This document shows positions 16,592-23,661 of a stretch of DNA of 64,000 nt, piece after piece; within the stretch, counting starts at the first letter, position 1; the number at the start of each line of letters is the position of its first letter. The DNA lies in the NCBI GenBank assembly GCA_014208095.1, contig JACHMT010000001.1, positions 682,001-746,000 of the forward strand. The letters run 5' to 3'. Under the pieces are notes generated by a model. The model saw only the letters and a list, made by a program, of their open reading frames with translations. It searched no databases and had not been told where the DNA came from. The stretch is from Actinospineispora eucalypti. GTDB taxonomy: Bacteria > Actinomycetota > Actinomycetes > Mycobacteriales > Pseudonocardiaceae. The position numbers and the translations under genes were made by a program.

Positions 16592-17587
16592 TCACCGCAG
16601 CCCGATCGACGCGAGCACCTGGGTGACCCGGTTCTGTTCGTCGGTCACGAAGCGGGTGAAGTCCGGGCCGGCGAGCGTCGCCTCGCCCCATCCCCGCCGG
16701 GCCAGCGCGTCGCGCCAGGCCGGGGTCCGGGTCATCGCCACCAGCAGTTTCTCCAGGCTCTCCCGCTGTTGCGGGGAAATTCCGGGCGGCGCGACGACGC
16801 CCCGCCAGTTCTGCAGCTCCACGTCCACGCCGCCCTCCCGCAGGGTCGGCACATCGGGCAGCGCGGGCACCCGGGCCGGCGAGGACACCGCGAGCGCGCG
16901 CAGGGTGCCGGCCTGGATCTGCGGGAGCAGCTCGGACACCCCGGAGATGCCGGCGGTGGACCGCCCGGAGAGCAGCGTGGTCAACGCCTCGCCGCCCCCG
17001 GAGTGCGCGATGTAGTTGACCTTGGAAGGGTCCGCGCGCAGGGCCTGGGCGATCAGGCCGGCCAGGATCTGCTCGGCGCCGCCGGCCGAGCCGCCGGAGA
17101 TCGACACCCCCGGCAGGTTGGTCCGCATCGCCGTGACCAGGTCGTTCATCGAGCGCACCGGAGAGTTCGCGGTGACCACGATGACCTGGTAGTCGGTGGT
17201 GAGCCGGAGCAGGGGCGTCGTGTCGGCCAGAGTGTTCGGCGCATGGTTGCGCTGGATGGCGCCGACCATGATCAGCCCGGTGACCATCAGCTCGGTCGGC
17301 TCGCCGGTGCGCCGGACGAACTGGCTCAGCCCGATGGTGCCGCCCGCGCCCTCCACGTTGTACACCTCGGTCCGGCCGACCAACTCGCGCAGCGCGGACT
17401 GCATCTCACGCGCGGTCTGGTCCCAGCCGCCGCCCGGCGCGGCCGGCGCCATGATGCGCAGCTGCCGGCCGTCCAGCACCTGCTGCGCGGCCGAACGGGC
17501 CGGCGCGGGTGCGGTAATCACGATCAGCGCGGTGGCCAGCAACGCCACGGCCAGGGGCAGCCATTTCCCGTAGTTCGCTCTCGGCAT
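16592..17587 (-). CDS. tctC: Tripartite tricarboxylate transporter, binding protein TctC
   Basis: A 331-residue extracytoplasmic solute-binding protein of the Bug/TctC family. It begins with a signal peptide (basic 'MPRANYGKW', hydrophobic '[15 protein letters not shown]', then an Ala-rich cleavage region) without a lipobox Cys. The mature part opens with '[18 protein letters not shown]', the conserved ligand-loop motif of the family, and continues with '[11 protein letters not shown]' and '[19 protein letters not shown]'. It captures a carboxylate outside the membrane and delivers it to TctAB, encoded directly downstream. A strong promoter with two 11-bp direct repeats lies upstream, suggesting control by an activator such as a response regulator; none is encoded here. 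Confidence 0.9.
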   Translation of the reverse strand: MPRANYGKWLPLAVALLATALIVITAPAPARSAAQQVLDGRQLRIMAPAAPGGGWDQTAREMQSALRELVGRTEVYNVEGAGGTIGLSQFVRRTGEPTELMVTGLIMVGAIQRNHAPNTLADTTPLLRLTTDYQVIVVTANSPVRSMNDLVTAMRTNLPGVSISGGSAGGAEQILAGLIAQALRADPSKVNYIAHSGGGEALTTLLSGRSTAGISGVSELLPQIQAGTLRALAVSSPARVPALPDVPTLREGGVDVELQNWRGVVAPPGISPQQRESLEKLLVAMTRTPAWRDALARRGWGEATLAGPDFTRFVTDEQNRVTQVLASIGLR

Positions 17588-17636
17588 GCCCGCCCATCCC
17601 CGCCGCCCGGCGCCACCGGTAATCGATGTCCAGTTG

Positions 17637-17697
17637 TATTTATCAGGCGCGTTTGCCCGTGTCAGCCCGTGCGCGAGTGTCTTAGTAGTGACTTAGT
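17637..17697 (-). promoter_or_regulatory. tctCBA promoter with two 11-bp direct repeats
   Basis: Minus strand: -35 CTGACA (17660-17665), 17-bp spacer, -10 TAAATA (17637-17642), about 50 nt before the tctC ATG. Just upstream of the -35 are the tandem copies AGTGTCTTAGT and AGTGACTTAGT (17676-17697, given on +), one helical turn apart, as for an activator dimer. Confidence 0.6.
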
Positions 17698-17716
17698 TCT
17701 GGGCGGCCCGCGGACA

Positions 17717-18526
17717 CTAGGCGGCCCGCGCGAGCTGGCCGCGGAACCAGGCGGTCAGGCCGGCGTCCACCTCGGCGGCCAGCGGTAGCTGCGGCGCCGG
17801 CTCGATGCCGGGGTCGTCGGCGAGCGGGTGCCCCAGCCCGGGGATCGAGAGCAGCTCGGACCGCTGCCCCAGCGCGGCGACCAGGTCCAGGGCGTCGGCG
17901 CGCAGCGCCGGGTGGTCGTCCTCCCCGCTGACGACCAGCAGCGGCGCGCGGATGGCGTCGGCCTTGGCAACGAAGTCCAGGCGGTCGACGACCTGCTCGG
18001 TTTCGGAGTCGTAGGGGTACTCACCGGGGAACAGCTCGACCACGGAGCGCATCCGGATGGCGGCGTTCACCACGGCTCCGGCGAACACCGGGGTTTCGGT
18101 CTCGGCAAGGACCCGCAGCGCCACGGCCCCGCCCAGGGAACCGCCGAGCACGCCGATCGGCCCGTCCCCGACCGGCAGCTGGGCCCGGATGGACTCCAGC
18201 GCGGCCGGGAGCTCCTCAGTCGCCTGCTCGACGAACGGGTTCAGGAAGGACATGAGCGGGTCCTTCTGGAACAGCGCCACGATCGCGTCAGTGCTGCCGC
18301 CGACCATGCGCGCCCCGCACATCGGCATGGCCAGGTGCACCCGCCAGGCGGGCACGCCGGCCATCGGCAGTGCGGCGGCGAACGCGGCGTCCGACCTCGG
18401 CGCGTCCAACATGTGCCAGGTGACGATCAGCGGCGCGGCGCCGCCGGCGGCCGGCGGCAGTGCGGTGAACGGAACTCCGGCGGCGTTGCCCTTGATCGGT
18501 GTGGGCGGGTGGGCGGGCGGGTGCAT
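17717..18526 (-). CDS. Alpha/beta hydrolase (dienelactone-hydrolase-like)
   Basis: A 269-residue alpha/beta hydrolase. The core includes 'APLIVTWHMLDAPRSD' near the N-terminus, the nucleophile elbow 'GVLGGSLGGAVALRVL' (Ser within G-G-S-L-G-G), an acid-bearing strand 'APLLVVSGEDDHPALRADA' and the catalytic His in 'PGLGHPLAD' near the C-terminus. The ATG at 18526 is preferred over a GTG at 18574 because TACCGT lies exactly 6 nt upstream, the leaderless pattern seen repeatedly here. The first residues are Pro/His-rich. It stands between tctC (129 bp away) and a 5-FCL-like gene, all on the same strand. The substrate is not predictable. Confidence 0.78.
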   Translation of the reverse strand: MHPPAHPPTPIKGNAAGVPFTALPPAAGGAAPLIVTWHMLDAPRSDAAFAAALPMAGVPAWRVHLAMPMCGARMVGGSTDAIVALFQKDPLMSFLNPFVEQATEELPAALESIRAQLPVGDGPIGVLGGSLGGAVALRVLAETETPVFAGAVVNAAIRMRSVVELFPGEYPYDSETEQVVDRLDFVAKADAIRAPLLVVSGEDDHPALRADALDLVAALGQRSELLSIPGLGHPLADDPGIEPAPQLPLAAEVDAGLTAWFRGQLARAA

Positions 18527-18532
18527 TGGCCC

Positions 18533-18538
18533 ACGGTA
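18533..18538 (-). promoter_or_regulatory. Leaderless -10 box TACCGT
   Basis: TACCGT ends 6 nt before the ATG at 18526 on the minus strand. The -35 is weak (TTCCCG at 17-bp spacing). Confidence 0.45.
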
Positions 18539-18599
18539 GAGCGGCCGCCACTCGCCGGGAACGGTTATCGCCACCGGCGAAACCGCGCGCCGGTCGCCG

Positions 18600-19373
18600 C
18601 TAGTGCCCGGCCTTCCGCAGCGCCCGCAACAGCGGGATCGACTCGATCTTCTCCTCGGTGAGCTCGTCCCACCGCACGCCGTCCGCCGGCCGGGGAGCGC
18701 GCTCGGCGCGCGCGTCGATGATCCGTTCCGGGGTGACGATCAGGTCGACCGGGGCGTCGTGCGGGGCGGTCGGGATCTCCCCGGTGGCGCGCACCTGCAG
18801 CTCGTGCACCGTGGTCACCACCAGGGTGTCCGGCCCGATCAACCCGGCCGCGCTGGCCAGGGCGAACTCCAGGTCGGCGAATCCGCCGCCCTTGCCCAGC
18901 CGGGCGCCGTCCGTGCCGACCGCCACGCAGCCGCTGATCACCAGGTCCACCGGCGCGAGCTCGTCCACCGGTACCCGGCGCGCGCTTCGGGTGGCCCCGG
19001 CGATGGAGGCGGCCTTTCGCGGCGGGTCGGCCAGGTCGTCCGGGTCCAGCAGGAAGAACGGGTTCTCCTCGGCCAGCCTCGGCACCGCCATGTACACCGT
19101 CTTGCCGTCACGCAGCGCGCGCTCGCGGACCGGTAGCTGCGCCGAGTCCGGGTTGGCCTTGATGGTGCGCGCGGCCCGCCAGAAGTCGGTCTCCCGCAGC
19201 CGCTCGGCGGCCGCCTCGGCGCCGATGAAGTTGGAGATCCGGTTGCGCGCGCCGGGGAACCGGGACGCCTTGCCTTCGGTCAGCGCGGTCCACACGTCGT
19301 CGCGCAGCGCCGCCTTCGCCTTCAGTACCTCCGGGTCGCCGCCCGCATCATGATCATGCCGTTTGCCCCGCAC
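18600..19373 (-). CDS. 5-formyltetrahydrofolate cyclo-ligase family protein
   Basis: A 257-residue protein of the 5-FCL (MTHFS-like) superfamily, which in the classical enzyme converts 5-formyl-THF to 5,10-methenyl-THF using ATP. Support comes from the N-terminal 'KAALRDDVWTAL', the mid-protein 'VDLVISGCVAVG', and 'GARLGKGGGFADLEFALA', which is the family's glycine-rich phosphate-binding loop, followed by 'TTVHELQV'. It is longer than typical cyclo-ligases (about 190 aa), and 'GGGFADLE' replaces the canonical GGGYYDR, so it may belong to the MTHFSD-like branch rather than being the true enzyme. The GTG start has a TAAGGT -10 box 6 nt upstream. Confidence 0.75.
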   Translation of the reverse strand: MRGKRHDHDAGGDPEVLKAKAALRDDVWTALTEGKASRFPGARNRISNFIGAEAAAERLRETDFWRAARTIKANPDSAQLPVRERALRDGKTVYMAVPRLAEENPFFLLDPDDLADPPRKAASIAGATRSARRVPVDELAPVDLVISGCVAVGTDGARLGKGGGFADLEFALASAAGLIGPDTLVVTTVHELQVRATGEIPTAPHDAPVDLIVTPERIIDARAERAPRPADGVRWDELTEEKIESIPLLRALRKAGH

Positions 19374-19379
19374 CCGCGT

Positions 19380-19385
19380 ACCTTA
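19380..19385 (-). promoter_or_regulatory. Leaderless -10 box TAAGGT
   Basis: TAAGGT ends 6 nt before the GTG start at 19373. Its -35 region lies next to the palindromic element at 19405. Confidence 0.45.
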
Positions 19386-19404
19386 TGCGCCGCTGCGCGG
19401 TGCT

Positions 19405-19446
19405 CGTGAGTGGCGAGTGTCGCTATAGCCACACTCGCCACTCACG
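19405..19446. repeat. Palindromic element (REP-like), copy 2
   Basis: The arms CGTGAGTGGCGAGTGT (19405-19420) and its exact inverse complement (19431-19446) enclose an inner GCT/AGC pair with one C-C mismatch. It shares the outer CGTGAGTG/CACTCACGGG and the inner GTGT..TAGCCACAC with copy 1 (4153-4200), while the 4 bp between them changes on both arms together. It ends 3 bp from the stop of the TAXI binding-protein gene. Confidence 0.8.
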
Positions 19447-19449
19447 GGT

Positions 19450-20463
19450 TCAGCCGGCGCCGAGCTGGTCCAGGGCCTGCTTGGCCCCGGGGTGCAGCGG
19501 TACCGGGGCGGTGTCCCGCGCGCTGGTCAGCAGGATGTCCTTGGCGGCCGGGTTGGTGGCGACCAGCTTTTCGGTGCTCTGGTAGAGCGTGCGGGTGAGC
19601 ACGCAGGCCAGGCTGGCGTCCATGTCGGCCGGCACCAGCAGCAGGTTCGGCACCACGATGGTCTGCGTGTCAACGGCGCCCGGGTAGGTCGAGCCGGCGA
19701 TGGTCGCCACCCGGTAGACCGGGTTGGTCCGCTGCAGCGTGTCCACCACGCCGGAGGTGTCGATCAGCTTCACCCGGTCGCGCATGCTGGTGAACAGGTC
19801 GGTGATGTTCGGCGTGGGCAGTCCGGCCGAGTAGACCAGCGCGTCCACCGTGCCGTCCTTCATGCCGTCGATGGTGGCGCCGATGTCCAGCCGCTGCGCC
19901 TGGATGTCCTTCGCCGGGTCCAGGCCGGCGGCGGCCAGGATCCGGTTGGCGATGACCTCGGTGCCGGACTTGGGCGAGCCGGTGGACACCCGCTTGCCGC
20001 GCAGGTCGGCGATGGTGTTGATGCCGGCCTCGGTACGCGCCACGACCTGGGTGTAGTTCGGGTAGATCTGGCCCAGCGCGGCGATCTTCTGCGGTTTGCC
20101 GTCGAACGCCCCGGCGCCGTTGACCGCGTCCGCCGCGCTGTCGGCCAGCGAGAACGCCACCTGGTGGGTGCCCGCGCCGAGCTGCTGGATGTTCTGCACC
20201 GAGGCGCCGGTCTCGGCCGCCGTGGCCTTCAGCTTGCCGCCGGTGGCCTCGGTGACCAGCTCCCCGTAGCGGCCGCCCAGCACGTAGTACACGCCGCCGG
20301 TGTTGCCGGTGGCGATGCTGATCCGGGTGTCCTTGGTGATCTCGCAGCCACCGGGGGCGGCGGTGGCGTCGGCCGGCGCACCGGTCTGCCTCCCGCCGCA
20401 TCCCGCCGTGACCGCTAGCGCGCCGGCGACCAACGCCACCAGTGCCGTCCTGGCGAACCTCAT
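19450..20463 (-). CDS. TAXI-family TRAP transporter solute-binding lipoprotein
   Basis: A 337-residue TAXI (TRAP-associated extracytoplasmic immunogenic) binding protein. It has a lipoprotein signal (basic 'MRFARTA', hydrophobic core, lipobox 'VTAGC'), then the conserved opening 'ISIATGNTGGVYYVLGGRYGELV', 'GASVQNIQQLGAGTHQVAFSLADSA' and 'LRGKRVSTGSPKSGTE', all family landmarks. It delivers a carboxylate or similar small solute (glutamate-type ligands are known for some members) to the fused permease encoded immediately upstream on the same strand; the permease stop and this ATG abut (TAGATG). A palindromic repeat follows the stop and may end transcription. Confidence 0.9.
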   Translation of the reverse strand: MRFARTALVALVAGALAVTAGCGGRQTGAPADATAAPGGCEITKDTRISIATGNTGGVYYVLGGRYGELVTEATGGKLKATAAETGASVQNIQQLGAGTHQVAFSLADSAADAVNGAGAFDGKPQKIAALGQIYPNYTQVVARTEAGINTIADLRGKRVSTGSPKSGTEVIANRILAAAGLDPAKDIQAQRLDIGATIDGMKDGTVDALVYSAGLPTPNITDLFTSMRDRVKLIDTSGVVDTLQRTNPVYRVATIAGSTYPGAVDTQTIVVPNLLLVPADMDASLACVLTRTLYQSTEKLVATNPAAKDILLTSARDTAPVPLHPGAKQALDQLGAG

Positions 20464-22575
20464 CTAAAGTCCCTCCCCGACCTGCCGAACGTCAGATCCG
20501 CGCCGCGCGCGGATCACGAGGTGGATCATTACAGCGCACGCCAACAGCGCAAAGCCGGAAATGATCGTGGCGGGCGCAAGATAGAGCAGAAGGAGTGCCG
20601 CCGGCAGGCAGAGCGCGCGCTCCACCAACCCGGCCCGGTCGACCAGCCAGCCCCCGGTGACCACGGCCAACGCCGCCACGGCCGCCGACGCGACCAGCGT
20701 CGTCCACAGCACGGTGACCGCCGACCCCTCGGTGAGCAGCGCCGCGCCGTTGTCGGTGAGCACGAAGGCGAACGGCACCAGGAACGCCGGAAGGGTGTAC
20801 TTGGCCGCCTGCCACATGGTCGGGATGACCTTGCCGCCGGTGATCGCGGAGGCGGCCACGGCGGCCAGCGCCGTCGGGGGTGTCACCTCGGAGAGCACCG
20901 CGAAGTAGAAGATGAACATGGCCGCTTCCGGCGGGGCCACGCCCAGGTCGGTGAGCGCCGGCCCGACGATCACCCAGGCGATGATGAACGACGCGGTCAC
21001 CGGCACCGCCAGGCCCAGCGCGGAAACCGCGATCGCGGCCAGCACCACGGTCACCACCAGCACGCCGGTCGGGTTGTCGGTCACCGCCCGCGCCGCGCCG
21101 ACCAGAATCGACGCCAGCTGCAGGCCCAGCCCGGTCTTGGCGATGGTGGACGTGATGATCCCGGCCGCCGCACACACTGCCGCAACCGCCAGCACGCTCC
21201 GCAGCCCGAAGGCCAGCGCCTGGAACAGGCGCTTCGGGGTGAGCGCGTTCCGCTTGTCCAGGAAGGACAGCACCAGCTGGATGCCGATCGCGTACACCAC
21301 GGCGGTGAACGGCGGGATGTCCAGCGCCAGGAAGACCACGATCACCACCAGCGACAGCAGGTGGTAGCCGTACCGGCCGAGAATCCGCCACGGCCCGGGT
21401 GCCCCCGGCTCGCGAACGGTGACCGCGCTGGTGCCGTGCCGCCGCGCGTCGATCTCCACCGCCAGCAGGATGCCCAGGTAGTAGAGCAGCGTCGGCACGA
21501 TCGCCCAGAGCAGTACCTGCAGGTAGGAGACGCGCAGATACTCGGCGATGATGAACGCCGCCGCGCCGAGGGTCGGTGGCGAGAGGATCGCCCCGATGCC
21601 GGCCGCGGCCAGCATTCCGCCGGCGTTCTCGGCCGGGTAGCCGGCCCGGCGCAGGATAGGCCAGGTCACCGAGCCGAGGCTGACCGTGGTCGCCGCGCCG
21701 GATCCGGAGACCGTGCCGAGCAGGAACCCGGACAGCGTCACCGTCCGTCCGGGCGCGGTCCGCGAGCGGCCGAACGCGGCGAACGACAGGTCGATGAAGA
21801 ACCGCCCGGCCCCGGACAGGTCCAACACCGCCGCATACAGCGCGAACAGCACGATGTAGCTGGCCGCCACGGACAGCGGTACTCCGTAGAACCCGGACGC
21901 GTCGTTGTACAGGCCGTTGATGATCTCGTCGGCGTTCAGCCCCTGGTGCGCGATCGCCCAGTTCTGCGGCAGCAGCCCGCCGTAGTAGGAGTACGCCAGC
22001 GCGAGCAGGCAGGCCGCCGGCAGCACCCAGCCCGTGGTGCGCCGGCACGCCTCCAGCACCAGCACCAGCAGCACTCCGCCCGCGACCAGGTCGGCCGGGC
22101 TGAGCAGACCCTGCCGGTCCAGGAACGCGTCATACCCGGTGAGCGCGGGATACAGCGCGACGACCAGCGACGCGGCGGCGAGCACCCAGTCGGCCGGGCC
22201 GGGGTTGTCCGGCCGGCCGGCGTTCCGTCGCCGCGCCGTGGCGCGGTAGCAGAGAAACACCAGCGGCAACACGCAGGCCAGGAACAACATCAGCGCGTAC
22301 TGCCGACCGGCGGCCAGCGGGAAGAACACCTGGTACAGCGAGAACACCGCGATCAACGCGGCGGCCACGTCCACCGCCCGGAGCACCCAACCGCTGAGCG
22401 CCCGCGCCGGCCGCTCGTCGTCGTACCCCGCGAGCGCCTCTTCCCCCGGCGCCGCCTGCGTGAGAAGAGGGTTGGCGGGCGTGTCAGAAGAGTCGGGCGT
22501 GCCAGAAGAGTTGTCGGGCGTGCCGGCCGCGTCGTCGACTGGCTGACTGGTCGACTCCGACCCGCGCTCCGGCAT
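20464..22575 (-). CDS. TRAP transporter, fused DctQ-DctM (4TM+12TM) permease
   Basis: A 703-residue polytopic membrane protein. A hydrophilic Ser/Thr/Pro/Asp-rich N-terminus of about 60 residues contains the repeat 'GTPDNSSGTPDSSDTP'. Next come four TM segments (DctQ-like, about 65-190), then the DctM-like large subunit with the family motif 'LLGTVSGSGAATTVSLGSVTWP' near residue 290 and 'AGIGAILSPPTLGAAAFI' soon after. Fused QM permeases pair with TAXI binding proteins, matching the next gene. The ATG at 22575 is chosen over 22620 because GTGACG-18bp-TACCGT lies 6 nt upstream. Transport is expected to be sodium- or proton-driven; the substrate is undetermined. Confidence 0.9.
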   Translation of the reverse strand: MPERGSESTSQPVDDAAGTPDNSSGTPDSSDTPANPLLTQAAPGEEALAGYDDERPARALSGWVLRAVDVAAALIAVFSLYQVFFPLAAGRQYALMLFLACVLPLVFLCYRATARRRNAGRPDNPGPADWVLAAASLVVALYPALTGYDAFLDRQGLLSPADLVAGGVLLVLVLEACRRTTGWVLPAACLLALAYSYYGGLLPQNWAIAHQGLNADEIINGLYNDASGFYGVPLSVAASYIVLFALYAAVLDLSGAGRFFIDLSFAAFGRSRTAPGRTVTLSGFLLGTVSGSGAATTVSLGSVTWPILRRAGYPAENAGGMLAAAGIGAILSPPTLGAAAFIIAEYLRVSYLQVLLWAIVPTLLYYLGILLAVEIDARRHGTSAVTVREPGAPGPWRILGRYGYHLLSLVVIVVFLALDIPPFTAVVYAIGIQLVLSFLDKRNALTPKRLFQALAFGLRSVLAVAAVCAAAGIITSTIAKTGLGLQLASILVGAARAVTDNPTGVLVVTVVLAAIAVSALGLAVPVTASFIIAWVIVGPALTDLGVAPPEAAMFIFYFAVLSEVTPPTALAAVAASAITGGKVIPTMWQAAKYTLPAFLVPFAFVLTDNGAALLTEGSAVTVLWTTLVASAAVAALAVVTGGWLVDRAGLVERALCLPAALLLLYLAPATIISGFALLACAVMIHLVIRARRGSDVRQVGEGL

Positions 22576-22581
22576 GCGCTG

Positions 22582-22611
22582 ACGGTATCCGGGCACGCGC
22601 GCTTTCGTCAC
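22582..22611 (-). promoter_or_regulatory. Leaderless promoter of the TAXI-TRAP operon
   Basis: Minus strand: -35 GTGACG (22606-22611), 18-bp spacer, -10 TACCGT (22582-22587), 6 nt to the ATG at 22575. Confidence 0.6.
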
Positions 22612-23312
22612 CCAACGCACCCGGGATCTTGGACAACCTTAATCCCGCCGTGTCCTCGGCGAGGCCGAGGAATCCATGACCGAGCTGATCACGGTGCCCA
22701 TCCGGGCAAGAAATCTTCCGGACGGAGACAAGAACCTAAACCATCATTGATAGCCTTTCTATTTGCACCGTCGTCGCGCTCCCACCGGACCACGCGGCAT
22801 TCATCGAGGTGTTTGAGTGTCGTGGATCTACCTGGACGGAACGAGCTAGGGTCGTTACCGGCGCATTCCGTGATGCCGGCCCGAGTGGTTGACCATTCGG
22901 TGGTACGTCCGGCGGATCCGGCGCTTGATGTGGCGGGCCTCGCGGAAGCGTGGCCTCCCGCCGGGCGTCGCCGCCCGTTGGGTCGATACGTGGCCCCCAT
23001 CGTGCCGCTTGCGACGCGGCTCCCGTCCGTACCTGAACGTCAGCCCACCGGACGGTCAGGGAGTCCGGCAGCGGCTCGATCACATCGCCCGGGCAAATCG
23101 CGATCAGCCCGAGTGCCCTGGCGGGCTGGCGCCGCAATGGGTCGGTCACCGTCCCGGACCCTTGCAATCGCACGATCACCTCGATCTCCTCGCGCACGTT
23201 TTCTCGTTGCGCGCACTCAGGGAAACTCGACGCTCCGAACCGCGGGTATCCGCCCGCCGGCCCAGGTAAGCGCGGAACGTGACCATCGCGCACGGGGTCG
23301 CCGATCGTGAAG

Positions 23313-23340
23313 TTGATTCGAACATGCGTTCATGTTAGCA
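23313..23340 (+). promoter_or_regulatory. Promoter with a LexA/SOS-like box in its spacer
   Basis: -35 TTGATT (23313-23318), 17-bp spacer, -10 TAGCAT (23335-23340). The spacer region carries TCGAAC-ATGC-GTTCAT (23318-23333), which contains GAAC-N4-GTTC and matches 10 of 12 fixed positions of the actinobacterial LexA consensus TCGAAC-N4-GTTCGA. The only downstream reading is a 38-codon ORF (23356-23472) preceded by no strong Shine-Dalgarno, so the transcript's product is unclear. Confidence 0.5.
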
Positions 23341-23589
23341 TAGATTTCGTTCGGGATGACAAGCTCGGGAGCGAGGATGAGTGGACGCGTCACTTCCGCC
23401 CGCAAGGCAACAAAAGCACCGCCATCACCAGTAGTAACGACGCGGGCCTGTCCAGGCCCGGGGCCACCATGATCCGCACCGGTGATCGCGCGCAGGCCGG
23501 CGTGATCACCTCGGCGCGATCACGCTGGCCCCGGCGGGCGGGTAGGCCGGATGGGCGGGAAACGGCCGAGGTCGGCTCGGCCGACTTTC

Positions 23590-23659
23590 GTCAGGCCAGC
23601 CTTGTCAGACCAGCCTTGTGAGGTCAGCCCGGTCAGGCCGGCTTGGTTGGGTCAGCATC
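23590..23659. repeat. 14-bp tandem repeat, five imperfect units
   Basis: Units start at 23590, 23604, 23618, 23632 and 23646, with consensus GTCAGGCCAGCCTT and 1-6 changes per unit. The array ends 2 bp before the stop codon of the phosphatase gene that reads leftward into it, so it is its immediate 3' flank. Confidence 0.7.
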
Positions 23660-23661
23660 GG

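Larger units (their letters stand above)
22621..23661. other. Gene-poor region of about 1 kb
   Basis: No confident gene is seen. GC content drops locally (22730-22760 and 23300-23360). A GTG-initiated minus-strand reading of 185 codons (22736-23293) has reasonable codon usage in its first 100 codons but no recognisable motif, so it could be a decayed gene. A 24-codon plus-strand reading (22676-22750) has GAGGA before its ATG. An 8-bp hairpin sits at 22651-22669. The right end holds an SOS-like promoter and a 14-bp tandem repeat, listed separately. Confidence 0.5.

Noticed and set aside
22676..22750. 24-codon plus-strand ORF with GAGGA before its ATG
   Set aside because: Too short to judge, spacing of the Shine-Dalgarno is only 4 nt, and no promoter or partner gene follows; left as part of the gene-poor region.
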